In this document: positions 24,593 to 31,823 of the stretch, one piece after another
How the letters are laid out: each line of letters starts with the position of its first letter
Numbering within the stretch: the stretch's first letter is position 1
Assembly (NCBI GenBank): GCA_009702325.1
Contig: WLID01000002.1
Coordinates: 1-64,000 of the forward strand
From: Actinomycetota bacterium
Lineage (GTDB): Bacteria > Actinomycetota > Thermoleophilia > Gaiellales > Gaiellaceae
DNA length: 64,000 nt
Reading direction: 5' to 3'
Position numbers and translations under genes: made by a program
Notes under the pieces: model-generated
What the model was told of the DNA's origin: nothing
The model's database searches: none
Seen by the model: the letters and a program-made list of their open reading frames with translations, nothing else

Positions 24593-25249
24593 TTAACCGT
24601 GTGTAGCGGTGTAAACGAACTGTGCGACGGCGTCGATTTGGGCGGTTGTGAGGACACCGATGTAGGGCTGCATGGCGCCGCCGCCTGAGCCAACGATCTG
24701 CACGACCTTCGCGACCGTCGGTTTGCGGAGGTCAAGGTTTGGCCCCGACACACCCGTTGCTCCCGCGGCAGAGAGCGTGTGGCAGGCAACACAGCCCGTC
24801 TTGACAAAGAGAGTCTTCCCGTCGGCTACCGCAGTGGTTTGCGTGTTCGCGGTCGTGGTCGTCCCCGCCGTGGTGGTGGTGGTGGTGGTTCCGGCCGGTG
24901 CGACACCCGTCACCTTCAATGTTGCGGCGACCTTCTTCGCACCTGACCCAGCGGCACCGGCGGAGGTGATGACGACCGAGCCGCCTGTCGCGATCATGAC
25001 AGTGAAGATCACCTGTTGCCCAGGGCGAACGACAGGTGACGTCTTGCCTGCCACGGTGACGGTGCGACTGACCATGCCGGCGTTTCGGAGCGTGAGGGTG
25101 ACCTGCCCAGCCTGAGCGGTGGCAGGGATCAGCTGCATCGAGGAGGCGCCGAGCATCACAACCACGGTTGAGCTGGCCGTCGCGATCGACGCAGCAACAG
25201 CAGCGGCGATACCCGCGACGACGACCATGACAAGCCTGCTCCAGCGCAC
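24593..25249 (-). CDS. Exported cytochrome c, paralogue with eroded cupredoxin-like domain
   Basis: 218 aa, same plan as its downstream neighbour: signal anchor (MRWSRLVMVVVAGIAAAVAA), a beta domain (30-115), a Thr-rich linker (120-138) and a cytochrome c domain with C153VAC156H157 and Met193. The beta domain keeps none of the four copper ligands (R62 stands where the first His should be), though GPNLDLRKPT in the haem domain is shared with the neighbour. The GTG at 25249 gives a good signal peptide; ATG 25228 is an alternative. The two are probably a duplication. Confidence 0.82.
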   Translation of the reverse strand: MRWSRLVMVVVAGIAAAVAASIATASSTVVVMLGASSMQLIPATAQAGQVTLTLRNAGMVSRTVTVAGKTSPVVRPGQQVIFTVMIATGGSVVITSAGAAGSGAKKVAATLKVTGVAPAGTTTTTTTAGTTTTANTQTTAVADGKTLFVKTGCVACHTLSAAGATGVSGPNLDLRKPTVAKVVQIVGSGGGAMQPYIGVLTTAQIDAVAQFVYTATHG

Positions 25250-25324
25250 GCATCGAGCATGGCATGGCCACACGAGTTCCGCAACGTGAGGTGAGCAACT
25301 GCGACATTCCCCCTTCGGCGCGAC

Positions 25325-25330
25325 TAGGTT
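25325..25330 (+). promoter_or_regulatory. -10 box of serC
   Basis: TAGGTT, 6 nt before the ATG at 25337. Confidence 0.55.
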
Positions 25331-25336
25331 GTAGGC

Positions 25337-26419
25337 ATGAGCACCGACGTTCTGAACTTCTCTGCTGGGCCCGCGATGCTGCCGCACTCGGTTATCGAGC
25401 GGCTCCGCGACACGCTCGACGAGTGGGATGGCAAGAGCGCAAGCGTGATTGAGATCTCGCATCGCGACAAGTCGTTCATCGAGGTCGTGGAGCGCGCAGA
25501 AGCCTCGCTGAAGCGCATTCTCGGGATGGATGACGAGTGGCAGGTGCTCTTCCTCGGTGGCGGTGCAACCGGCCAGTTCGCGGGTGTCCCGCTGAATCTG
25601 CTGCAGCCTGGGCGCAGCGCTGGGTACATCGACACCGGCCAGTGGGGCGGCAAGGCGATTCAGGAAGCGCGGAAGTTTGGCGACATCGTCGTTACCGCAT
25701 CAGCGAAGGACGATGGTTACGCGAAGCTGCCTGACCTGGCCCTCGTCGACATCGATCCGAATTGGGCCTACCTCCACTTTTGCGCGAACGAGACGGTTGA
25801 CGGAACGCAGTACGGCACGATCGCGCAGACCGCGCATTCTGTGCCTCTCGTCGCCGACTGCTCAAGCGAGCTGCTGACCCGTGTGATGCCGCTCGACCGC
25901 TTCGCCGCGTTCTACGGCGGCGCCCAGAAGAATGTCGGGCCGGCTGGCGTCACGATCGTGTGTGTCCGCAAGGAGCTGCTTGGTTCGCCGCAGGCGATCT
26001 GCCCGGCGGTGTGGGATTGGACGCAGCAGGGCGCAAATGATTCGGCGCTCAACACTCCCCCGGTCTACGCGATCCTCGCGTCAGGTTTCGTGTTCGAGTG
26101 GGTTGAAGAGCACGGTGGCGTTCCCGCGGCCGCAGCACGGGCTGCTGAGAAGTCGACGTTGCTCTACGAGACGATCGACCGAATTCCGCTCTACTCCAAC
26201 GATCGTGCGACCCGTTCGAAGACGAACATCGTGTTTCGGCTGACGACGGAGGAGCTTGAGAAGCAGTTCCTCAAGGAGGCCGAAGCGAACGGCATGATCG
26301 GCCTCAAAGGTCACCGGGCGGTCGGCGGCTGCCGCGCCTCGGTGTATCTCGCGATGCCCATGGAAGGCGTGCAGACACTCGTCGCCTTCATGGAAGATTT
26401 CGCGCAGCGCAACGGCTAA
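25337..26419 (+). CDS. serC: Phosphoserine aminotransferase
   Basis: PLP enzyme of serine (and pyridoxine) biosynthesis, converting 3-phosphohydroxypyruvate to phosphoserine; 360 aa. LNFSAGPAMLP, FLGGGATGQF, the PLP lysine K198 in YGGAQKNVGPAG and the phosphate-binding C-terminal HRAVGGCRASVY are diagnostic. Leaderless by the TAGGTT box. Its stop codon directly abuts that of yaaA on the other strand. serA and serB are not in the window. Confidence 0.97.
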   Translation: MSTDVLNFSAGPAMLPHSVIERLRDTLDEWDGKSASVIEISHRDKSFIEVVERAEASLKRILGMDDEWQVLFLGGGATGQFAGVPLNLLQPGRSAGYIDTGQWGGKAIQEARKFGDIVVTASAKDDGYAKLPDLALVDIDPNWAYLHFCANETVDGTQYGTIAQTAHSVPLVADCSSELLTRVMPLDRFAAFYGGAQKNVGPAGVTIVCVRKELLGSPQAICPAVWDWTQQGANDSALNTPPVYAILASGFVFEWVEEHGGVPAAAARAAEKSTLLYETIDRIPLYSNDRATRSKTNIVFRLTTEELEKQFLKEAEANGMIGLKGHRAVGGCRASVYLAMPMEGVQTLVAFMEDFAQRNG

Positions 26420-27088
26420 TCAGGCTCGCTGCACCACGGTTAGCTCGTAAGGCTGGCCGGGCTTCGCAGGCGGCTCAAGCTCGACGGTGAACGCCTGGGC
26501 CACTGCGGCGGCGAGTTCCTCGGGCGTCCGCACCTTCGCGCCTGAGGTGAGCAGGTGCCTGGCAACTTCGCCGCGAGCCTTCTTCGCGAAGTGGCTCACG
26601 ACCTTGCGCACGCCGTTCTTCTCCTCGACCACGGCGACGTGAACACGTTGGGCGGCGGCAGCGCCTGTCGGCTTCCACGCGGTGGCGTAGGTTGCCGAGC
26701 GGCAGTCGAGAATCACGCGCCCCTTCGCGAGGGTCTCGAGCGGGGCGCGGAGGCCGTCGCGCCAGTACGCGGCATCCATTTCGCGTCTGTAGGCCGGCAC
26801 GCGATCGCTCATGCGCAAGGCTCCGAACTGCGCCGAGATCACGACGACGTTCTTCGCCGCACCAGCGGGGAGTGATGGGATATCGAGCGCCGCGTACAGC
26901 ACGCCGGTGTAGAGCCGACCGGCGGTCGTCGTTGGCGCATGCCGCAGCTCCTCGTCAAGGAGGCTCTCCCGAAGCTGTGTGAGTTCAGGAAACGAGAGCG
27001 CTGCGAGGTCGATCGCCTTACCGCGAGCGGGGCTCCACTTCGTCTCACTCGGTGGAAGCAGGATCAGCGGTGGACGGGCGGCAGGCAC
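26420..27088 (-). CDS. yaaA: YaaA/DUF328 family peroxide-stress protein
   Basis: 222 aa. LILLPPSETKW, VVISAQFGALRMSDRVPAYRR and HFAKKARGEVARHLL are the family landmarks. In E. coli YaaA limits intracellular unincorporated iron during peroxide stress and binds DNA. I start at GTG 27088 (PPLILLPPSE follows at once); a CAGGAT near-consensus box is 6 nt upstream. The open frame continues further but with unlike composition, antisense to a plus-strand remnant. Confidence 0.85.
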   Translation of the reverse strand: MPAARPPLILLPPSETKWSPARGKAIDLAALSFPELTQLRESLLDEELRHAPTTTAGRLYTGVLYAALDIPSLPAGAAKNVVVISAQFGALRMSDRVPAYRREMDAAYWRDGLRAPLETLAKGRVILDCRSATYATAWKPTGAAAAQRVHVAVVEEKNGVRKVVSHFAKKARGEVARHLLTSGAKVRTPEELAAAVAQAFTVELEPPAKPGQPYELTVVQRA

Positions 27089-27160
27089 CGGCCCATCCTG
27101 CCTATCCCGTCGAACGGAAGCGCAGGGTGCCCACCCCACCGCTCTGGTGAGGCGGGCACC

Positions 27161-27310
27161 GTGCTCTTCGGGCGGTTCTCCGGCTTCGGCTTCATCGGCA
27201 GGACGCTCGCCGGCGCCGAGGTCTACGTGATGCCAGGGCCGTTCGAGCGGGCTGACCGCCTCAAGGAAGCGCTGCTCACACTCGCCGCGAGGTGGCGTGC
27301 GGATAGCTAG
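27161..27310 (+). pseudogene. Possible 3' remnant of a uracil-DNA-glycosylase-like gene
   Basis: A 49-codon plus-strand reading with very strong G/C third-position bias ends at 27310. LAGAEVYVMPGPFERAD followed by an amphipathic ALLTLAARWRA helix resembles the C-terminus of Mug/UdgB-type glycosylases (VWVLP followed by a final helix), but the match is weak and no catalytic domain is present. It could also be a real 49-aa protein starting at GTG 27161. Confidence 0.25.
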
Positions 27311-27500
27311 TCGGCGAGGATGCCGCCGCTGCGCTTCTGCGCGCGGATGTCCAGCTTCAGCAGAGCACCGGGAACGTGGTTCTCGAGCCACCGCTTCACA
27401 GCAGCGCGACGGTTGGCTACCGACTCGCGTGCCCAGGTCGGACCGAGCTCACGGCGAAGCAGTTCGCTCGTGGTCGCCGGGTTCTTCTTCCGGCTCTCGC
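27307..27500 (-). pseudogene. 3' remnant of an unidentified minus-strand gene
   Basis: From the TAG at 27307-27309 up to about 27500 the minus strand reads a coherent protein end (for example WLENHVPGALLKLDIRAQ, then KRSGGILAD) using almost only preferred G/C-ending codons. No start codon precedes it except an internal GTG, and the codon bias stops near 27500, where the plus-strand ssb-like tail begins. I read it as a gene that has lost its 5' part. Family not recognised. Confidence 0.35.
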
Positions 27501-27666
27501 CGCGACTCCGGAGATCCCGAGCCCGAAGTCGAAGGAGGATCCCGACCCGGACGATGACGATCCGCCGCCGGGCGGAGCTCCACCGGGCGCGCCGCCACCG
27601 GCGCCGTCCGCACCGCAGCCGGGAGTTCCGACGACCGGCAACGCGGACGACGACATCCCGTTCTAG
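27376..27666 (+). pseudogene. SSB-type C-terminal tail, OB fold missing
   Basis: The plus-strand frame ends in a Pro/Gly-rich linker and the exact SSB tip ADDDIPF, the peptide with which single-stranded DNA-binding proteins recruit repair enzymes. Codon use is natural from about 27500 onward; upstream the frame lacks any OB-fold sequence and has poor codon bias. A perfect 11-bp terminator follows 28 nt after the stop, as expected for a real gene end. Read as the 3' remnant of an ssb gene; a functional 96-aa protein from GTG 27376 is less likely. Confidence 0.45.
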
Positions 27667-27694
27667 CCCGACCCGAACAACCCTGAGATCACAG

Positions 27695-27718
27695 GAGAGC
27701 CGCCCTCGGGCGGCTCTC
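27695..27718 (+). terminator. Hairpin terminator after the ssb-like tail
   Basis: GAGAGCCGCCC-TC-GGGCGGCTCTC, a perfect 11-bp stem 28 nt after the stop at 27666. Confidence 0.6.
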
Positions 27719-27805
27719 GTCGTTCCGGGCCGGATACAACAAGTCTCGTAGCATCGTGCTACGGAATCTGTTGCATCGCGCCGCTGCCTGCGCCTCTCAA
27801 ACGAC

Positions 27806-27829
27806 GGAGCCGCCCTTCCGGGCGGCTCC
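27806..27829 (-). terminator. Hairpin terminator of tmRNA
   Basis: GGAGCCGCCC-GGAA-GGGCGGCTCC, a perfect 10-bp stem 37 nt beyond the mature 3' end of ssrA on the minus strand, followed by GTCGTTTG. Confidence 0.6.
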
Positions 27830-27866
27830 TAGTTAGTTCTGCAAACGGTTCTGACAACAACTCGAG

Positions 27867-28227
27867 TGGAGGCGGCGGGAATCGAACCCGCGTCCGCGGA
27901 CGCACCGTCCGAGCGTCTACAAGCGTAGGCTGAGATTGAAGTTTCGCCCGGCGGCTGGCTCACAGCCGGCCTACCGTCGGACTAGCCATCCTGAAGTCTC
28001 GCGCCGCCAGCGATTGGCGTTCTTTTGGCGCCAGCCTGCTTGTTGATGCCGCACCCGGGCCGCAGGCCAACTCGGGGCGACACGCTGGCTAGTCTCTGAG
28101 ACTAGGCAGCGAGTGCGAGGTTATTTTCCGCACTTGCATTGTTTTCCGGTGGATTTACGAGGCCGACCGGAGACCTCGGCTTGCAGCTCGTCCGGAGAAC
28201 CGACCACGTCGAAACCATGGCGCCCCC
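27867..28227 (-). ncRNA. ssrA: Transfer-messenger RNA (tmRNA)
   Basis: One-piece tmRNA of 361 nt. The tRNA-like ends pair as GGGGGCG (5') with CGCCUCC (3') plus A73, including the G3-U70 pair needed by alanyl-tRNA synthetase; the T-arm reads GGTTCGATTCCCG. The D-loop region GGTTTCGACGTGGTCGG follows the 5' end. The tag frame ends NNASAENNLALAA-stop (stop codon complement at 28102-28104). CCA is not encoded. Rescues stalled ribosomes together with SmpB, encoded just upstream on the same strand. Confidence 0.95.
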
Positions 28228-28303
28228 GTATGTGTTGTTGCGCCAGTGTACCCCTCCCAGTGGCGCGAGGCAGTGTCGGCCCTGGCGCGTACCCTTCCAC
28301 CCG

Positions 28304-28636
28304 ATGAAGCTGATCCCAAAAATGCTGCCGCGCTCCGTGAAAGCCCCAAAGGCCGACGAACACCGCCCACGCGGTGAGCCTGCATTCAGCCTCGGCTGGG
28401 CGCTGTTCCTTGTGCTTGCGATCTTCGACCGCAGTGCACTCGCCTCGATCTACCACTGGGTGCGCGACCTGCCGTGGTTCCTCGAAATGTTCGCATGGTT
28501 CTTCGGGCTGCCATACATGGTTGGCCTCGCGATCGCCGAAGGCGGCTGGCAAACCTGGCTGAAGATCGTCACGATCGTGCTCGTCGCCGTCATGTTCGGC
28601 GGCGCGCTACGCAGCGGCAAGAAGAAGTCGCGCTAG
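28304..28636 (+). CDS. Small membrane protein between ssrA and smpB
   Basis: 110 aa, three hydrophobic segments (about 30-47, 57-75, 83-100) flanked by basic ends (KMLPRSVKAPKADEHRPRGE, SGKKKSR). Conserved-looking aromatic pieces are HWVRDLPWFLEMFAWFFG. No family recognised. It lies on the opposite strand to both neighbours; its stop overlaps the smpB stop. Confidence 0.6.
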   Translation: MKLIPKMLPRSVKAPKADEHRPRGEPAFSLGWALFLVLAIFDRSALASIYHWVRDLPWFLEMFAWFFGLPYMVGLAIAEGGWQTWLKIVTIVLVAVMFGGALRSGKKKSR

Positions 28637-29085
28637 CGACGCGACTTCACTTCGCGCTCAATCTGACGCTTCGCATCGCGCTCCACCAGCGTCTGGCGTT
28701 TGTCACGCACGTTCTTGCCGCGCGCAAGCGCCACCTCAACCTTCACACGCCCGTCCTTGAAATACAGCCTCGTGGGGACAAGCGTCAGGCCGTTCTCTCG
28801 AAGCTCCGCAAAGATCCGCTCGATCTCCCGGCGATGCAGCAGCAGCTTTCGCGACCGCGCAGGCTCATGGTTTGACCGGCCACCCTGGTCATAGATCGCG
28901 ATCTCAGCGTTATGCAGCCACGCCTCCCCATTCCGCACATCCGCGTACGACTGTTGGAGCGTCGCACGACCCTCACGCAGCGACTTGACCTCCGTCCCGG
29001 TGAGGACGAGGCCCGCCTCGACGCGGTCAAGCAGCTCGTAATCGTGGCGCGCCTTGCGGTTCTCGGCGATCAGCTTCTCGGCCAT
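28633..29085 (-). CDS. smpB: SsrA-binding protein SmpB
   Basis: 150 aa OB-fold protein that binds the tRNA-like domain of tmRNA and places it in the stalled ribosome. NRKARHDYELLDRVEAGLVLTG, GTEVKSLREGR, EPARSRKLLLHRREI and the basic C-terminal tail (KRQTLVERDAKRQ) are diagnostic. Leaderless by a TACAAT box 6 nt before the ATG. ssrA lies 400 bp downstream. Confidence 0.97.
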   Translation of the reverse strand: MAEKLIAENRKARHDYELLDRVEAGLVLTGTEVKSLREGRATLQQSYADVRNGEAWLHNAEIAIYDQGGRSNHEPARSRKLLLHRREIERIFAELRENGLTLVPTRLYFKDGRVKVEVALARGKNVRDKRQTLVERDAKRQIEREVKSRR

Positions 29086-29091
29086 GAGTCG

Positions 29092-29097
29092 ATTGTA
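29092..29097 (-). promoter_or_regulatory. -10 box of smpB
   Basis: TACAAT, 6 nt before the ATG at 29085. Confidence 0.6.
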
Positions 29098-29156
29098 GGG
29101 TCGAACCAGGGGATTACCCGATGGTCGCCGCCACCGCGACCAGGCAAGGTGACGTC

Positions 29157-29286
29157 ATGACCGAGGCACCCACACCCACCGTGAAGCTCCTGCGCCGCAC
29201 CAAAGACGACTCGATGATCGCCGGGGTCTGCGGTGGCCTCGCGCACCGAGGTCGAACTCCGCATGCCCCTGGGAGGTGCCGCATGA
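29157..29286 (+). pseudogene. Deletion scar of a PspC-domain sensor histidine kinase
   Basis: From ATG 29157 the frame begins like a PspC-domain kinase (VKLLRRTKDDSMIAGVCGG) and breaks off right after GGLA at about 29242. In the next frame, R-T-E-V-E-L-R-M-P-L-G-G then stop (29284-29286) matches the last strand of a histidine-kinase ATPase domain, and its TGA overlaps the ATG of the response regulator (ATGA), as intact kinase/regulator operons do. The roughly 1 kb between is missing, so the kinase is lost. Confidence 0.6.
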
Positions 29287-29918
29287 AGCCCCGCGTCGTA
29301 CTCGTCGACGACCACGCGATCTTCCGCGCCGGTGTGCGTGGCGAGCTTGGAGACAGCGTCAACGTGATTGGCGAAGCCGAGAGCGTCGCCGACGCCGTCC
29401 CGCTGATCCGCGAGCTCGACCCCGATGTCGTCCTGCTCGACGTCCACCTAGGTGACGGCGGCGGCGAGGCCGTGATCGCCGCTGTTGCGCCCGAGCGCCC
29501 CGCGGTGAAGTTCCTCGCACTGTCAGTCTCCGACGCCGCCGAAGACGTGATCGGCGTCATCCGCGCAGGCGCAGGGGGGTACGTCACCAAGACGATCTCT
29601 GGCGAGGAGCTCGCAGACGCCATCGTGCGCGTCTCGGTAGGCGATGCAGTGTTCTCGCCACGCCTCGCAGGGTTCGTGCTCGACGCGTTCCGTGCAGGCG
29701 ACCGCGTAGGCGACGACGCCGAACTCGACGAGCTCTCAGCCCGCGAACGCGAGGTGCTGCAGCTGATCGCCCGCGGCTACCGCTACAAGGAGATCGCGGC
29801 CCGGCTGCACCTCAGCATCAAGACCGTCGAGAGCCACGTTTCGAGCGTTTTGAGGAAGCTCCAGCTCTCTTCCCGCCACGAGCTGACCCGCTGGGCGGCC
29901 GAGAGACGCCTGATTTAG
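29283..29918 (+). CDS. NarL/LuxR-family response regulator (orphan)
   Basis: 211 aa. The receiver domain has the acidic pair (VDDH), phospho-acceptor D53 (VVLLDVHLG), S81 and K103. A GerE-type HTH (145-205) reads LSAREREVLQLIARG and IKTVESHVSSVLRKL. It is preceded by GGGAGGTGCCGC and translationally coupled to what is left of its kinase. The last 101 bp lie antisense to the rnr 3' end. Without a kinase it may be silent, cross-regulated or active unphosphorylated. Confidence 0.92.
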   Translation: MKPRVVLVDDHAIFRAGVRGELGDSVNVIGEAESVADAVPLIRELDPDVVLLDVHLGDGGGEAVIAAVAPERPAVKFLALSVSDAAEDVIGVIRAGAGGYVTKTISGEELADAIVRVSVGDAVFSPRLAGFVLDAFRAGDRVGDDAELDELSAREREVLQLIARGYRYKEIAARLHLSIKTVESHVSSVLRKLQLSSRHELTRWAAERRLI

Positions 29919-31617
29919 CCGGCTTCGGTTTGCGTGTTCCGTCGGCGGGCGAGTCGGGCAACGCGAGATCGACCTTCCCCTCCGACTTCTTGATCGAGTG
30001 GATCATCACCTCGATCGTGTCACCCAGCCGATATGTGCGCCCGCCGCGTTTCCCCGTCAGCGCCGTGCCCGTGACGTTCAACTCAAAGTAGTCGCCGGGC
30101 AGTCGCCGCACCGGCAGGTAGCCCTCAAACACCTCGCCGAAGAGCACAAAGAGGCCCGACTCGATCACGCCAACGATCTGGCCCACCCACGGGTCTTTCC
30201 AGCCACGCTCAAGCATCCGATCCTCAAGCAGCCAGGCAAGGCAGATGTCGTCGGCCATGTGCTCGAGCTTGCCCGCACCCCGCTCAACAAACGACAGGTG
30301 CTCGGCTAGACCATCGAGGTCGCCCGGCAATGCGTCATCTGACTGGCCGATCTCACGCAGCAACGCCCGGTGAATCACAAGGTCGGGATAGCGCCTGATC
30401 GGCGAGGTGAAATGGCAGTACGCAACGCTCGCGAGGCCTGAGTGGCCGAGATTCGCCGGGTCGTACCGCGCCTGCTTCAACGCCCGCAGAACGAGCGCCG
30501 GAAACGCCTCTGTCCCACGGCCCGACGATTTCACATACGCCGCGACGGCGTGCGACAGGATGCCCGAGAGCTCGGCTGCCGAATGCGGCGAAAGATGCTC
30601 CGGCACCGGCGGCGTTGGCACCTTCAGATCCGCGAGCTTTGCAAGCAACAGCTGAATCGCTTGCGGGTCGGGCTCCTCATGCACGCGATAGAGCGCCTCT
30701 CTCCCACGCCCCGCCAAGAACGCGGCCACATACTCGTTTGCGCGGATCATTAGCTCCTCCACCAGCATGTGGGCGTGAGGCTCGCCTTCCATCCAGGCGT
30801 TCGTCACCTTTCCCTCATCGAAGCTGAACACCACCTCGGGGGTCGTCACCTCGAGTGCGCCGCGTGCGAAGCGTCGACGCCGCCACTCGGTGGCGAGCTC
30901 GGAGTTCATGTCGAGCTGCTCCAGAATCACCGGTGGCGCCTCGCGTCGCTGCGCCTGCCCATAGGTGAGGCGCGCGTCGGAACGGATGACAGAGCGGTAG
31001 AAGATCGGTTCACCGTCACCCGGGGGCATCTCGACCGTCACCGTCAGCCGCTCAACGTTCGGACGCAGGGAACAGGCGTCGTCGGCGAGGGAGTGAGGCA
31101 ACATCGGTGCGACAAGGCCCGGCACGTAGGTCGAAAACCCGCGCTGCGCGGCTCCCTGATCAAGCGGGCAACCCGCCGGCACGAAATACGAGACGTCCGC
31201 GATATGCACCCACGCGCGAATCCCATCTGGCTCGCGTCGAAATGAGAGCGCATCGTCGAAATCCTTGGCTGTGTCGGGATCGATCGTGTAGGTCGTCAGC
31301 TCGCGCAGGTCAACGCGGTTCTCCAGCGACGGCTCAGGGATCGTGTGCGGCTCGTACTCGACGCGCAGGCCACGTTCGATCAGCAACGCCTCAAGGACAT
31401 TCTCGATCCGGTCGGCGTGTCCGATGACCCGCTCGACCTTGGCGCGCCCCGGGCCAACCTGAACCATCGCAAGGTCGCCGTTCTCGAGTGCGCCCCACCC
31501 CTTCGTCTCCAGGATCAGCGGCACGCCAGGGGTGAAGAACGGCTCACCCGTGACGAGCTTGCCCTTGCGAGCAACCTGAACGACGAGACGAGGAAGTTGG
31601 CGCGAACGCTCAGCCAT
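29818..31617 (-). CDS. rnr: Ribonuclease R family exoribonuclease
   Basis: 599 aa 3'-5' exoribonuclease. The RNB catalytic motif is TIDPDTAKDFDDALSF (about 111-126), with YCHFTSPIRRYPDLVIHRAL and a C-terminal S1 domain (about 485-555), then a basic Lys/Arg/Ser tail of 45 aa. Only one short cold-shock-like segment precedes RNB, so it is shorter than E. coli RNase R. A TACCCT box at 31625-31630 lies 7 nt from the ATG, and CACTG-A-CAGTG (31643-31653) covers the -35 region. RNase R degrades defective mRNAs in trans-translation, which fits its place beside smpB and ssrA. Confidence 0.93.
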   Translation of the reverse strand: MAERSRQLPRLVVQVARKGKLVTGEPFFTPGVPLILETKGWGALENGDLAMVQVGPGRAKVERVIGHADRIENVLEALLIERGLRVEYEPHTIPEPSLENRVDLRELTTYTIDPDTAKDFDDALSFRREPDGIRAWVHIADVSYFVPAGCPLDQGAAQRGFSTYVPGLVAPMLPHSLADDACSLRPNVERLTVTVEMPPGDGEPIFYRSVIRSDARLTYGQAQRREAPPVILEQLDMNSELATEWRRRRFARGALEVTTPEVVFSFDEGKVTNAWMEGEPHAHMLVEELMIRANEYVAAFLAGRGREALYRVHEEPDPQAIQLLLAKLADLKVPTPPVPEHLSPHSAAELSGILSHAVAAYVKSSGRGTEAFPALVLRALKQARYDPANLGHSGLASVAYCHFTSPIRRYPDLVIHRALLREIGQSDDALPGDLDGLAEHLSFVERGAGKLEHMADDICLAWLLEDRMLERGWKDPWVGQIVGVIESGLFVLFGEVFEGYLPVRRLPGDYFELNVTGTALTGKRGGRTYRLGDTIEVMIHSIKKSEGKVDLALPDSPADGTRKPKPAKSGVSRPPSGSARGGKRAGASSKRSKRGSRRS

Positions 31618-31624
31618 AAGAACC

Positions 31625-31630
31625 AGGGTA
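31625..31630 (-). promoter_or_regulatory. -10 box of rnr
   Basis: TACCCT, 7 nt before the ATG at 31617. Confidence 0.5.
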
Positions 31631-31725
31631 CGGGTGAAATGTCACTGACAGTGCGCAGGAGGGCTTTCCGAAGCACGCTTCGCGGGCAGGGGTGGCAAAG
31701 GTGTCGTCAGTCAAGGACGCAGGGA

Positions 31726-31750
31726 GTGTTGATAGCGGCGCTATCAACAC
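31726..31750. repeat. Perfect inverted repeat between ftsX and rnr
   Basis: GTGTTGATAGC-GGC-GCTATCAACAC, 11-bp arms around 3 nt, less GC-rich than its surroundings. It could terminate ftsEX (no U-tract follows) or serve as an operator upstream of rnr. Confidence 0.55.
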
Positions 31751-31823
31751 GACCGAGGACGATGAATCACGACACCTTGGCCGCGCATGGCGGCACAAGT
31801 TCGTGCATCGGAAATCCCTCCGC

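Noticed and set aside
24865..24900. GTG/GGT tandem run resembling a microsatellite
   Set aside because: It encodes the Thr-rich linker of the second cytochrome on the minus strand and needs no separate repeat feature.
27307..27400. A real 30-aa minus-strand peptide from an internal GTG
   Set aside because: The coding signal extends well upstream of that GTG, so it is better read as the end of a truncated gene.
27417..27656. Gly/Ser-rich 79-codon minus-strand frame opposite the ssb-like tail
   Set aside because: It is the antisense of the Pro/Gly linker; codon bias in its 3' half is poor, and the plus-strand tail plus terminator explains the region better.
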